A stretch of 45,077 bases of DNA from an uncultured Muribaculaceae bacterium (GCA_910578035.1 CAJTOB010000020.1:1-45077); one strand, 5' to 3'; shown: positions 25,613-34,643, counted from the first letter of the stretch. Notes: a model not told the origin generated them from the sequence alone. Program-made: numbers and translations.

Positions 25613-26728
25613 TGTTCTTCTTTTTCGGAAAATTCCATAAGGTAGGCCTTGATGAAGCCATCGAGGTCGCCGTCCATCACGCCGCTCACATCAGAGGTCT
25701 GGTGGTTGGTGCGGTGGTCTTTCACACGGCGGTCATCAAAGACATAGCTGCGTATCTGCGAGCCCCACTCGATTTTTTTCTTGCCGGCCTCAATCTTCGC
25801 CTGTTCGGCCATGCGGTGTTCAAGCTCCTTGGCATAGAGGATAGACCGCAGCTGGCGCAGCGCGTTTTCCTTGTTCTTGGGCTGGTCGCGAGTCTCGGTG
25901 TTTTCGATAAGAATTTCCTCTTTTTCGCCTGTATAGGGGTCGGTAAACTGGTAGCGAAGGCGTACGCCCGATTCCACCTTGTTCACATTCTGGCCGCCTG
26001 CGCCGCCCGAACGGAATGTATCCCACGACAGAAGTGCCGGTTCTACCTTGATTTCGATAGTATCGTCAACAAGAGGTGTCACGAACACCGATGCGAACGA
26101 TGTCATGCGCTTACCCTGAGCGTTGTAGGGCGATACTCGCACAAGACGGTGCACGCCGTTTTCGCTCTTGAGGAAGCCGTAGGCAAAATCGCCTTCCACA
26201 TTGATAGTACAGCTCTTGATACCGGCTTCGTCGCCTTCCAGAAGGTTGGCGATAGAGGTCTTGTAGCCGTTTTTCTCAGCCCAGCGAAGATACATTCGCA
26301 TAAGCATCGACGCCCAGTCCTGGCTCTCTGTGCCGCCGGCGCCGGAGTTGATTTTGAGCACGGCGCTCATAATGTCGCCTTCGCCGCGGAGCATGTTCCT
26401 CAGTTCAAGCTCTTCAAGCAGCTTCACGGCCTTCGCATAGGCCTGGTCTACTTCGTCTTCGCTCACAAGCTCTTCTTTAAAGAATTCGAGAGCGAGTTTC
26501 ACTTCGTCGACAGCACCCTCGAGCTGGGCGTAGTCGGCAATCCATTTTTGCAGATCTTTGATTTTCTTCATCTGCTTCTGTGCAGCCTCGGCATTCTCCC
26601 AGAATCCGTCGGCCATTGTGCGGAGTTGTTCTTCTTCGACAGCTATTTTCTTCCCGTCGATGTCAAAGATACCTCCTCAGCGCAAGCATACGCTCAAAAG
26701 TCTCTTTTAATTGTTCCTGTGTAATCAT
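25609..26728 (-). CDS. prfB: peptide chain release factor 2, with programmed +1 frameshift
   Basis: RF2 ends translation at UGA and UAA. Frame 0 starts at ATG 26728 (MITQEQLKETFERMLALRRYL) and meets UGA at 26665-26663. Skipping one base continues in the +1 frame as DIDGKKIAVEEEQ to the stop at 25609: 21 + 351 = 372 residues, the normal RF2 length. The GGQ motif is at about 244-246 (RSGGAGGQNVNKVE). The stop-recognition tripeptide reads Ser-Pro-Tyr (about 199-201), where E. coli RF2 has Ser-Pro-Phe. RF2 autoregulates: low RF2 slows termination at the UGA and favours the frameshift. Overlaps the lipid kinase gene by 4 bases. Confidence 0.96.
26663..26677 (-). promoter_or_regulatory. prfB programmed frameshift site
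   Basis: On the minus strand the sequence AGGAGGTATCTTTGAC spans 26677-26662. It contains the Shine-Dalgarno-like stimulator AGGAGG, a 3-base spacer, and the slippery CTT followed by the UGA stop and C, the classical RF2 arrangement. A ribosome paused at UGA slips from CTT to TTT and continues in the +1 frame. Confidence 0.95.
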
Positions 26729-26756
26729 TATTGTGTCTTTTTTTGAATTCGGACTG

Positions 26757-26764
26757 CAAAAATA
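26757..26764 (-). promoter_or_regulatory. possible prfB -7 element
   Basis: On the minus strand TATTTTTG (26764-26757) fits TAnnTTTG, about 28 bases before the prfB ATG. It lies back to back with the relA candidate at 26777-26784; the two would sit in an 82-base divergent region. No clear -33 element is seen. Confidence 0.4.
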
Positions 26765-26776
26765 CGCATTTTTTTG

Positions 26777-26784
26777 TAATTTTG
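26777..26784 (+). promoter_or_regulatory. possible relA -7 element
   Basis: TAATTTTG fits TAnnTTTG and ends 26 bases before the relA ATG at 26811. A TTTG occurs at 26742-26745, but the 31-base spacing is too long to be a normal -33 box. Confidence 0.4.
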
Positions 26785-26810
26785 GCTCGTAGTTTCCAAT
26801 ATAGAGTCTG

Positions 26811-29030
26811 ATGGAAGAGTTTTTGAACAAAGAAGAGCGGGAAAAATTGCCCCGGAAATGTCTCATTCTGGCGCATTGCCTCGGCAATGCCATCGAAGAC
26901 GGCGATTTCCGGGCTGTCCGCAGTGCATATACCGACTCCGACCCGGCCCTGCTGCCGGGTCGCGACCGTTTTGGGTTTAATTCTTTGGCCGCCGCAATCG
27001 ATACTGCCATATCCTTGTGCCGCAGTATAGATCCCGACCGGAATATGGTGCTCGCCATTCTCCTTTCGCCACTTTTTAGAAGCGGTGCGTTGACCGGCGA
27101 GGCTGTCGAGAAAACATGGGGGGCCGATGTCGCCAGAATGGTTGGAGGTCTGGCAAAGGTCGGCACCCTCTATAGCAAGGCGGCTGCCGTGGAAAGCGAT
27201 AATTTCCGTAAACTCCTGCTCACTTTTGCCCAGGATATCCGTGTGATTATCATAATGATTGTAGACCGCCTCACTCTCATGCGTGCTATAAATCATCATC
27301 CGGCCGAAAAGCTCGTGCGCGAGACTGCCAACGAAGCCAACTATCTCTATGCCCAGCTTGCTCACCGTCTCGGCCTCTACGCAATCAAGTCGGAACTCGA
27401 GGACATGTCGCTGAAATACAGCAACCGCGAAATGTACAGCCGCATCGCACGCGAGCTGAACGAGACAAAAGTGCGCCGCGACGCTTATATCGCCGACTTC
27501 ATCGCACCGCTCAAGGCCAAACTCGAGGCCGAGGGGCTTCGGTTTGAAATCAAAGGCCGAACCAAGAGCATATTCTCAATATGGAACAAACTCAAGAAGC
27601 AGCATAACACCATCGAGGAAATTTTCGACCTCTTCGCCATCCGCATAGTTATCGACTGTCCTCCCGAGCGCGAAAAAGCCGAATGTTGGCTGGCCTATTC
27701 TATCGTCACAGACATGTATAGGCCAAACCCCAGCCGCATGAAAGATTGGGTGAGCATTCCTAAAAGCAATGGCTACGAGAGCCTGCACATCACCGTCTAC
27801 GGTCCTGCCGAGCGATGGGTCGAAGTTCAGATACGCACACGCCGTATGGACGTCATTGCCGAGAAAGGCCTTGCCGCACATTGGCGTTACAAAGGTATCA
27901 AGAGCGAAAACGGTCTCGATACATGGATGAACAATGTCCGCGATATTCTCGAAGCGGCCGAAACCGGCCCCATGGAGCTGATGAGAAACTTCAAGATGGA
28001 CGTTTACTCACATGAAGTCTTTGTCTTTACTCCAAAGGGCGACCTCTACAAACTGCCTCAGGGCGCAACTGTGCTCGATTTTGCATTCCATATCCATTCG
28101 CGTGTAGGCACTCAGTGTGTCGGCGGTAAAGTCAACGGCCGCAACCGCAAACTCAACTATCGCCTCGCAAGCGGAGATACCGTCGAGATTCTTACCTCGC
28201 CACGGCAGGAACCCAGCCGCGACTGGCTCTCTATTGTTGTCACTTCAAAGGCAAAGACGAAAATCCGTGCCGTTCTTAAAGAACATGAGAACCGCACCGC
28301 CGAGCTTGGCAAGGAACTCCTGCAACGTCGTTTTGCTAACCGCAAGATAGAACTTGACGAAGCTACGATGTCGCGCACCATCACCCGTATGGGCTATCGC
28401 GATGCGATTGCTTTCAACAGCGCCGTCGGCGCCGATGAGATTGATGTCAACGATGTTGTCGAATGCTACCTCGCCTGCCTCGAAAAACAGCAGAAGGCCG
28501 AGGAGGGCGGAGAGCGCGTGTCTGCCAGCACATACGTCATGCCTCAGGTTGCCGACGAAACCGTCGACACCGACAAAACTTCCGATGTGGTTGTAATCGG
28601 AGATGATATCAAGGGAATCAACTACCGTCTTGCCAAATGTTGCAACCCTATCTATGGCGACCCCGTATTCGGTTTTATTTCGGCCGAGGGTGTCATAAAG
28701 ATTCATCGCGATGACTGCCCCAATGCAGCCCATATACGCCAGCGCTACGGCTACAGAATAATCCGCACGCGCTGGAGCGGCCAGAACGGCACCCAGTTTC
28801 CGGCTACACTACGCGTGGTGGGCAAAGACGACATCGGCATCGTCACAAACATCACCTCTATTATCAATAAAGAAAAATCAGTATCTTTGCGAAGCATTTC
28901 GATTGATTCCCACGACGGCCTCTTCGCCGGTGTCCTCGTGGTCGGCATTTCTGATGTCGCTTCTCTCAATCGGCTAATAAAGAAAATAGAAACAATAAAA
29001 GGCGTTAAAAATGTTCAGCGCGATAAATAA
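26811..29030 (+). CDS. relA: RelA/SpoT-family (p)ppGpp synthetase, hydrolase site degenerate
   Basis: A 739-residue long RSH protein. Domains: N-terminal HD-like region (about 20-190), synthetase (about 230-360, with KGRTKSIFSIWNKLKKQ, SIPKSNGYESLHITVYG, EVQIRTRRMDVIAEKGLAAHW), TGS (about 401-463), a Cys-rich linker (LAKCCNPIYGDPVFGF) and a C-terminal ACT domain. The hydrolase HDxxED motif is replaced by LLSPLFRSG (84-92), and the later ADRLHNMRT-type motif reads VDRLTLMRA, so ppGpp hydrolysis is probably lost. The synthetase motif is RMKD (309-312), the RXKD form usual in bifunctional enzymes, not the EXDD of E. coli RelA. First gene of a nine-gene run; the next start lies inside its last codons. 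Confidence 0.92.
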   Translation: MEEFLNKEEREKLPRKCLILAHCLGNAIEDGDFRAVRSAYTDSDPALLPGRDRFGFNSLAAAIDTAISLCRSIDPDRNMVLAILLSPLFRSGALTGEAVEKTWGADVARMVGGLAKVGTLYSKAAAVESDNFRKLLLTFAQDIRVIIIMIVDRLTLMRAINHHPAEKLVRETANEANYLYAQLAHRLGLYAIKSELEDMSLKYSNREMYSRIARELNETKVRRDAYIADFIAPLKAKLEAEGLRFEIKGRTKSIFSIWNKLKKQHNTIEEIFDLFAIRIVIDCPPEREKAECWLAYSIVTDMYRPNPSRMKDWVSIPKSNGYESLHITVYGPAERWVEVQIRTRRMDVIAEKGLAAHWRYKGIKSENGLDTWMNNVRDILEAAETGPMELMRNFKMDVYSHEVFVFTPKGDLYKLPQGATVLDFAFHIHSRVGTQCVGGKVNGRNRKLNYRLASGDTVEILTSPRQEPSRDWLSIVVTSKAKTKIRAVLKEHENRTAELGKELLQRRFANRKIELDEATMSRTITRMGYRDAIAFNSAVGADEIDVNDVVECYLACLEKQQKAEEGGERVSASTYVMPQVADETVDTDKTSDVVVIGDDIKGINYRLAKCCNPIYGDPVFGFISAEGVIKIHRDDCPNAAHIRQRYGYRIIRTRWSGQNGTQFPATLRVVGKDDIGIVTNITSIINKEKSVSLRSISIDSHDGLFAGVLVVGISDVASLNRLIKKIETIKGVKNVQRDK

Positions 29031-29841
29031 AACACTATGTGCGGCTCTCCTTGTCGGGCTTGCCGCTTGCGGGAATGCAGACCGCGAAGGCGCCGTGGCG
29101 CTCCTCGACGAGAGCCGTTCGGCTGTCAGCAGTCGCAACTTTGTGAAAGCCATAGAACTCCTCGATACAATCAATAGCCGCTATCGCGGCCAGACAGAAA
29201 TAAGACGCGAGGCGCTTGCCGTACGCGCCGAGGCTATGGAAGGCATCGCCATGGATAGCATATCGGCCGGTGACCAGGCCCTGGCCGAGGCCACCCTCCG
29301 GGTGCAGAATCTCGAGGGCCGCTTCCGTCATGTAGACAGCAATGTCGGGCTCGACGGCTACTATCTTCCAAAAGACGCAAGCGATAAAGTGATGACCCGC
29401 ACCGGAATACAGCCCCGTGTTTCCGACGACGGCCATTTCTACATCGTCGCAAATGTGCAGGGCCGTTCTATCGGCCTGCGGGCCGTTCGGTTTGCCGACG
29501 GAGGCGAAAGCACCGAATCAGCGTCAATCTCACCCTCGCGCATCATCAAGGTAGAAGGTTCGGAGATAGCTTCTTTCACCCCTGAAGACCTCGAGGGCGT
29601 CGGAGCGTGGCTCCAATCGCACGACGGAGCCTCCAAATGCACCCTTTTGGGTTCGAAGGGCAACATAGACGTCAAAATAACCGCAGAGCTGCGCCGCCAG
29701 CTCGCCTCTTGTGCTGCGTATTCGGCTGCTTTGCAGGCCCGGCGTCTGGCTCTGGTGCACCGTGAAAAATATGAACGCATGCTCGCGACAGCACGCGACC
29801 AGCTTGCTAACCTTCAACAGACTCCTTCGCAAAATGAATAA
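29011..29841 (+). CDS. hypothetical lipoprotein, 276 aa
   Basis: It begins with a lipoprotein signal ending LAAC (Cys20). Residues about 24-100 are helical and Ala/Arg-rich (TPR-like repeats are possible), a central portion of about 110-200 is beta-rich, and residues about 225-276 form a charged helix likely to be a coiled coil (RLALVHREKYERMLATARDQ). No family recognised. It overlaps relA by 20 bases and rfbB by 8 bases, so it is firmly embedded in the operon. Predicted to be membrane-anchored facing the periplasm. Confidence 0.75.
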   Translation: MFSAINKTLCAALLVGLAACGNADREGAVALLDESRSAVSSRNFVKAIELLDTINSRYRGQTEIRREALAVRAEAMEGIAMDSISAGDQALAEATLRVQNLEGRFRHVDSNVGLDGYYLPKDASDKVMTRTGIQPRVSDDGHFYIVANVQGRSIGLRAVRFADGGESTESASISPSRIIKVEGSEIASFTPEDLEGVGAWLQSHDGASKCTLLGSKGNIDVKITAELRRQLASCAAYSAALQARRLALVHREKYERMLATARDQLANLQQTPSQNE

Positions 29842-30952
29842 TAACCGCACATGGCTCGTCACGGGTGGTGCCGGCTTTATCGGCGTCAATTTCGTCAAAA
29901 TGTTGCTTGCCGAAAAACTCGGCAGGGTAGTGGTGCTCGATGCATTGACGTATGCCGGCAACATTCGCTCTCTGGAGTCGGAAATCGAGTCGGGCGCTAT
30001 TGAGTTTGTAAAAGGAGATATCGGCGACAGCGAGCTTGTGTCAGGCCTTCTGTCGCGCATACGCCCTGACTACATCGTTAATTTTGCTGCCGAATCTCAC
30101 GTAGACCGTTCTGTCGACAATCCCAGGCCATTTGTAGAAGCAAACGTTCTCGGAACACAGAATCTCCTCGAATGCACCCGTCAGTATGTGAAAAACGGCG
30201 GAGAACTCCGCACATTCGTCCAGATAGGCACCGACGAAGTCTATGGCGACCTCGAAATGGATTTCGCCGAGCCCCAGTTCCTTGAAGGTGCCGAGGCCCT
30301 CATTGGACGTGAGGTGCGGGTCTTTGGTAGCGAATCATTCTCCGAGAGTTCTCCTCTTAAGCCCTCGTCGCCATACTCGGCTTCCAAAGCCGCCGCCGAC
30401 ATGATGGCCCTCGCATATCACCGCACATTCGGGCTGCCCGTGGTCGTAACCCGTTGCAGCAACAACTATGGGCCCTATCAGTTCCCCGAAAAACTGATTC
30501 CTCTGATGATAAACAATATCATGGAGGGTCGCTCTCTGCCCGTATACGGAAAGGGGCTTAATGTACGCGACTGGATTTATGTCGACGACCACTGCAGCGG
30601 AGTCATTGCTGCAGCCCTTAAAGGACAGCCCGGAGAGGTCTATAACTTTGGCGGCTATTACGAAGCCCGCAATATCGACCTCGTCAACATGCTCATAAAC
30701 CTCGTGCGCGACAGCGAGGGTGTCGATGGCTCTGAATTAATTACATACGTCTCCGACCGCCCCGGACACGACCGCCGCTATGCCATGGACGCCGCAAAAT
30801 CAATAAATGAACTCGGATGGCGCCCGACCGTGCTCCCCGCCGACGGTATGAAAAAAACTGTCCGATGGTATCTCGACAACCGTCCGTGGGTGCGCGATAT
30901 CGTCGAAGGTGAATATCGCTCATATTACGAGAAAATGTATTCAAACCGTTGA
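29834..30952 (+). CDS. rfbB: dTDP-glucose 4,6-dehydratase
   Basis: It converts dTDP-glucose to dTDP-4-keto-6-deoxyglucose in the cytosol. Seen: NAD-binding WLVTGGAGFIGVNFV, FAAESHVDRSVDNP, the TDEVYGDL active-site loop, SPYSASKAAADM (YxxxK), and TRCSNNYGPYQFPEKLIPL. Length 372 residues, slightly above the usual 350. I start it at ATG 29834, because the Rossmann motif begins there; the open frame upstream overlaps the previous gene. It is followed 4 bases later by rfbA. Confidence 0.96.
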   Translation: MNNNRTWLVTGGAGFIGVNFVKMLLAEKLGRVVVLDALTYAGNIRSLESEIESGAIEFVKGDIGDSELVSGLLSRIRPDYIVNFAAESHVDRSVDNPRPFVEANVLGTQNLLECTRQYVKNGGELRTFVQIGTDEVYGDLEMDFAEPQFLEGAEALIGREVRVFGSESFSESSPLKPSSPYSASKAAADMMALAYHRTFGLPVVVTRCSNNYGPYQFPEKLIPLMINNIMEGRSLPVYGKGLNVRDWIYVDDHCSGVIAAALKGQPGEVYNFGGYYEARNIDLVNMLINLVRDSEGVDGSELITYVSDRPGHDRRYAMDAAKSINELGWRPTVLPADGMKKTVRWYLDNRPWVRDIVEGEYRSYYEKMYSNR

Positions 30953-30956
30953 TGTC

Positions 30957-31835
30957 ATGAAAGGAATTATATTGGCCGGTGGTTCCGGCTCGCGCCTCTA
31001 TCCGATCACACTCGGTGTGTCCAAGCAGCTTGTGCCGGTCTACGACAAGCCGATGATATATTATCCTCTCACTGTCCTCATGCTTGCCGGAATAAGAGAA
31101 ATACTCATCATAAGCACACCCGCCGATCTTCCTCAGTTCGAGCGTCTTCTTGGCGATGGCTCGCGCTTTGGAATCAGCATTGAATATGCCTCACAGCCTC
31201 GCCCTGAAGGCCTTGCCCAGGCTTTTACGATAGGCCGCGATTTTGTGGGAGACGATGCCGCATGCCTCGTGCTCGGCGACAATATCTTTTACGGCCAGGG
31301 CTTTACAGGCATGCTTCGCCAGGCAGTCGATAACGCTGCCGGCGGTCTCGCTACTGTGTTCGCCTACACCGTGCCCGACCCCGAACGCTACGGAGTCGTC
31401 ACCCTCGACAACGACGGCAAGCCCGTCGAGATTGTCGAAAAACCGCGCGAGCCTAAAAGCAACAAAGCTGTTGTAGGCCTCTATTTCTATCCTTCAGGCA
31501 TTTGCAATGTCGCGGCCTCCATTAAGCCCTCGGCGCGCGGCGAACTTGAGATAACATCTGTAAATGAGCACTATCTCAACGCCGGGCTTCTGAGAGTCCT
31601 GTCGTTCGGCCGTGGATTCGCATGGCTCGACACCGGCACTGTCGATTCTCTCATGGAGGCATCGGCCTTTGTCGAAGCTATCCAGAAGCGCCAGGGCCTT
31701 CTTGTGGCCTCCCCCGAAGAAGTGGCTTATCGTCGCGGATTTATAGATGCTGATAAACTCAGGCAAATTGCCGAGCCTCTGAAGTCCACCCAATATGGTA
31801 AATACCTGATTTGTCTTGCCGATGGAAAATCCTGA
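30957..31835 (+). CDS. rfbA: glucose-1-phosphate thymidylyltransferase
   Basis: It makes dTDP-glucose from dTTP and glucose-1-phosphate. Seen: the nucleotide-binding signature GIILAGGSGSRLYPITLGVSKQ, then PVYDKPMIYYPL, LVLGDNIFYG, VEKPREPKSNKAVVGLYFY and AWLDTGTVDSL. Length 292 residues, as usual. The start ATG 30957 lies 4 bases after the rfbB stop. No rfbC or rfbD is present, so the dTDP-glucose here feeds the aminosugar branch rather than dTDP-L-rhamnose, as far as this locus shows. Confidence 0.96.
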   Translation: MKGIILAGGSGSRLYPITLGVSKQLVPVYDKPMIYYPLTVLMLAGIREILIISTPADLPQFERLLGDGSRFGISIEYASQPRPEGLAQAFTIGRDFVGDDAACLVLGDNIFYGQGFTGMLRQAVDNAAGGLATVFAYTVPDPERYGVVTLDNDGKPVEIVEKPREPKSNKAVVGLYFYPSGICNVAASIKPSARGELEITSVNEHYLNAGLLRVLSFGRGFAWLDTGTVDSLMEASAFVEAIQKRQGLLVASPEEVAYRRGFIDADKLRQIAEPLKSTQYGKYLICLADGKS

Positions 31836-32241
31836 AATTCCCTATATCATAGACTTGCCTCGCATAACAGACCCCAGAGGCAATCTCACCTTCGTGCAAA
31901 ACGGCCATTCCTTCATGCCTTTCGACATTCAGCGCGCATATTGGATCTACGATGTGCCGGCCGGTGAGGTACGTGGCTCCCATTCCCACATCAAAGCACG
32001 TTCGCTGATCATAGCGGCCGGAGGAAGCTTCAATGTCGTGCTGTTTGACGGAGAAAAATATTGGAACTTCACTCTCAACCGACCATATCAGGGGCTATAT
32101 GTGCCTCCGGGCTATTGGCGTACACTCGACAATTTCTCGTCTGGCTCCGTGTGCCTCTCCCTCACGTCTCTGCCCTACAGCGAAGACGATTATATCCGCG
32201 ATTTCGAAGAATTCAAACGCCTCAAGCAATGCAAGCCTTGA
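31822..32241 (+). CDS. dTDP-4-keto-6-deoxyglucose 3,4-ketoisomerase (FdtA/QdtA type)
   Basis: A 139-residue cupin enzyme of the WxcM-like/FdtA family. Seen: PRGNLTFVQNG, RAYWIYDVPAGEVRGSHSHIKA with the conserved His residues, and LYVPPGYWRTLDNFSSGSVCL. It moves the keto group from C-4 to C-3 of dTDP-4-keto-6-deoxyglucose, the step before 3-amination. Whether the product leads to Fuc3N (FdtA) or Qui3N (QdtA) depends on stereochemistry that I cannot read. Start at ATG 31822, overlapping rfbA by 14 bases; a TTG 6 bases upstream is less likely. Confidence 0.9.
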   Translation: MENPEIPYIIDLPRITDPRGNLTFVQNGHSFMPFDIQRAYWIYDVPAGEVRGSHSHIKARSLIIAAGGSFNVVLFDGEKYWNFTLNRPYQGLYVPPGYWRTLDNFSSGSVCLSLTSLPYSEDDYIRDFEEFKRLKQCKP

Positions 32242-33347
32242 AATACCCCTTTCTCGATCTTGCTACTGTCAACGCTCCCTATTTCGACGAAATCAGGGCT
32301 GCCGTCGAACGTGTCATCACCTCCGGTCGGTACATCGGCGGTAGCGAGATAAGCACTTTCGAGGCCGCTCTTGCCCTTGTCGCCGGCACTCGTTTTGCAG
32401 TCGGCGTCAGCAACGGTCTTGATGCCTTACGCCTGATATTCAGAGCATATATCGAGCTCGGTCGCTTGCAGCCGGGCGATGGCGTAATCGTTCCCGACAA
32501 TACATACATCGCATCTGCTCTCGCAGTCTTCGACGCCGGCCTCGTGCCCGTGTTCGCCGATGTGTCGCTTGAAACCCTCAACCTCGACACCGCCGCTCTC
32601 GAAAGCATCTATACGCCCTCCGTAAAAGCCGTACTCACCGTGCATCTATACGGTCGCCCCTGCTACGACGACGCCCTGTCCGATTTCACAAAAAAACACA
32701 ACCTTCTCCTCATTGAGGATAATGCTCAGGCCATAGGGGCCGTTGCTGCCGACGGACGCCCGACGGGCTCTCTCGGCGATGCTGCCGCATTCAGCTTTTA
32801 TCCCACCAAAAACATCGGCGCCCTTGGCGATGCCGGAGCTGTAACAACCTCCGACCCCGAACTCGACAAAACCATAAGGGCGCTTGCCAATTACGGCTCC
32901 GATGTGCGCTATCACAATATATACAAGGGCTATAACTGCCGCCTCGACCCTATGCAGGCTGCCGTGCTCAATGTAAAACTGCCATATCTGCAGCAAGAGA
33001 ACGAACGACGTCGCATTCTCGCCTCTGTTTACAATTCTGTCATAGACAGCAAGTTTGTCCGCAAGCCCATGATGTCTGTGCCCGACAACTGTGTGTGGCA
33101 TCAGTACTGCCTGCTGTCCGGGCATCGCGACCGACTCAAGGATTATCTGTATGAAAACGGTGTCGGAACTGACATCAATTATCCGCTTCCGGTCCATCTT
33201 CAGCCGTGCTATGCCGAATTTGCGGGGCTCGACATGCCGATAGCCGCAAAAATAGCACGCGAGGTGCTTTGTCTGCCCGTTTCGGCTTGCACTTCGCCCG
33301 AAGATGCTGCCGATATATCCAAAATAATCAATGCCTATGAGCCATAA
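32229..33347 (+). CDS. dTDP-3-amino-3,6-dideoxyhexose aminotransferase (FdtB/QdtB type)
   Basis: A 372-residue DegT/DnrJ/EryC1-family PLP enzyme. PLP Asp in LLIEDNAQAIGA (Asp164), Schiff-base Lys in FSFYPTKNIGALGDAGA (Lys194), and N-terminal PFLDLATVNAPY. Following the ketoisomerase, it should aminate C-3 of the dTDP-3-keto sugar. The frame is open far upstream, but ATG 32229 starts the conserved fold and overlaps the previous gene by 13 bases. No FdtC/QdtC-type N-acyltransferase follows. It overlaps mtaB by 11 bases. Confidence 0.92.
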   Translation: MQALKYPFLDLATVNAPYFDEIRAAVERVITSGRYIGGSEISTFEAALALVAGTRFAVGVSNGLDALRLIFRAYIELGRLQPGDGVIVPDNTYIASALAVFDAGLVPVFADVSLETLNLDTAALESIYTPSVKAVLTVHLYGRPCYDDALSDFTKKHNLLLIEDNAQAIGAVAADGRPTGSLGDAAAFSFYPTKNIGALGDAGAVTTSDPELDKTIRALANYGSDVRYHNIYKGYNCRLDPMQAAVLNVKLPYLQQENERRRILASVYNSVIDSKFVRKPMMSVPDNCVWHQYCLLSGHRDRLKDYLYENGVGTDINYPLPVHLQPCYAEFAGLDMPIAAKIAREVLCLPVSACTSPEDAADISKIINAYEP

Positions 33348-34641
33348 ATGCAAGGCTTTATATCATACTTTCGGCTGTAAGCTCAATTTTGCCGAAACTG
33401 CGTCCGTCGAACGCCTTTTCACCGACCGTGGCATCACAACGGTCTCTAAAGGGGAGGCGCCTGATTTTATTGTCATAAACTCATGTAGCGTCACGGCCGA
33501 GGCCGACCGTAAGTGCCGTTCATTCATACGCTCCCTTAACCGTAAATATCCTCAGGCTGAAATACTTGTCACCGGCTGTTATGCTCAGCTCAAGCCCGAT
33601 GAAGTCGCCGCGCTGCCCGGCGTAGCCCTTGTTGCAGGTGTCAACAGCAAATTGAGGCTCATTGATTATGTCGACGGTCATTTCGGAGCAGATATCATCG
33701 AGCCGGCATTTGTCGAGGCCAAGGATTTACGCGATTTCATGCCATCGTGCTCCAGAGGCGACCGCACCAGATATTTCCTCAAGGTGCAGGACGGCTGCGA
33801 TTACTGGTGCACATACTGTACCATACCCAAAGCGCGCGGGCGCTCCCGTTCGGGCTCTGTTGCCGATATTGTGGAGCAGGCGCGCCGCGCCGCCGACGAA
33901 GGAGGCAAGGAGATTGTCATTACAGGCGTCAATATCGGTGATTTCGGAAAGGGGCGCGACGAGTCCTTCCTCGACCTCTGCAAGGCTCTCGACCGCGTCG
34001 ACGGGATTGAACGCTACCGCATTTCGTCTATCGAGCCCAATCTTCTCACCGACGAAATCATAGACTTCGTTGCGCAGTCGCGCAGCTTCATGCCTCATTT
34101 CCATATTCCACTCCAGAGCGGCTCAGACAAAGTGCTCGCTCTGATGCGCCGACGCTACGACACAGCCCTCTACGCCGCCAAAATCGAGAGAGTACGCAGA
34201 GTTCTCCCCGACGCCTTTATCGGAATAGACCTCATTGTCGGCGCACGTGGCGAATCAAGCGAGCTTTTCGAAGAATCGCGCGCTTTCGTCGCAAGTCTCC
34301 CCGTGAGCCACGTGCATGTCTTTCCTTACTCCGAAAGACCGGGCACCAGAGCCCTTGAAATCGAGGGCGTCGTCGAACAGGCCGAAAAACACCGCCGAGT
34401 AGCCGTCATGACAGCTCTGAGCGCCGAAAAACATGCCGACTTTGCCCGGCAATACCTCGGCACTGTCCGCCCCGTCCTCCTCGAACACCCCAGAAAAGGA
34501 ATGCCTATGGGCGGCTTTACCGACAATTACCTCCGCATCGAGGCCGATGTCGACCCGGCAAACGATAACCTCGTCCGCCGCATGCACCTCGACAGCCTCG
34601 GCGATGATGGCGAAACCATTAAAGCGCACCTTGCCGACTGA
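33337..34641 (+). CDS. mtaB: tRNA t6A37 methylthiotransferase MtaB
   Basis: A radical-SAM methylthiotransferase that converts t6A37 to ms2t6A in tRNAs reading ANN codons. The N-terminal UPF0004 domain has Cys14, Cys50 and Cys81 (FGCKLN, NSCSVT, TGCYAQL) for the first 4Fe-4S cluster. The radical-SAM motif is CDYWCTYC (Cys154, 158, 161). SGSDKVLALMRRRY and a C-terminal TRAM-like region follow. Length 434, typical for MtaB. ATG 33331 is also possible. It sits among surface-glycan genes, with a 2-base gap to the acyltransferase, which is odd for a tRNA enzyme but fits one long transcript. Confidence 0.93.
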   Translation: MSHKCKALYHTFGCKLNFAETASVERLFTDRGITTVSKGEAPDFIVINSCSVTAEADRKCRSFIRSLNRKYPQAEILVTGCYAQLKPDEVAALPGVALVAGVNSKLRLIDYVDGHFGADIIEPAFVEAKDLRDFMPSCSRGDRTRYFLKVQDGCDYWCTYCTIPKARGRSRSGSVADIVEQARRAADEGGKEIVITGVNIGDFGKGRDESFLDLCKALDRVDGIERYRISSIEPNLLTDEIIDFVAQSRSFMPHFHIPLQSGSDKVLALMRRRYDTALYAAKIERVRRVLPDAFIGIDLIVGARGESSELFEESRAFVASLPVSHVHVFPYSERPGTRALEIEGVVEQAEKHRRVAVMTALSAEKHADFARQYLGTVRPVLLEHPRKGMPMGGFTDNYLRIEADVDPANDNLVRRMHLDSLGDDGETIKAHLAD

Positions 34642-34643
34642 CC

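Noticed and set aside
25591..26724. A 377-codon plus-strand frame opposite prfB
   Set aside because: Shadow of the release factor gene in a biased-codon region; its content has no recognisable protein pattern.
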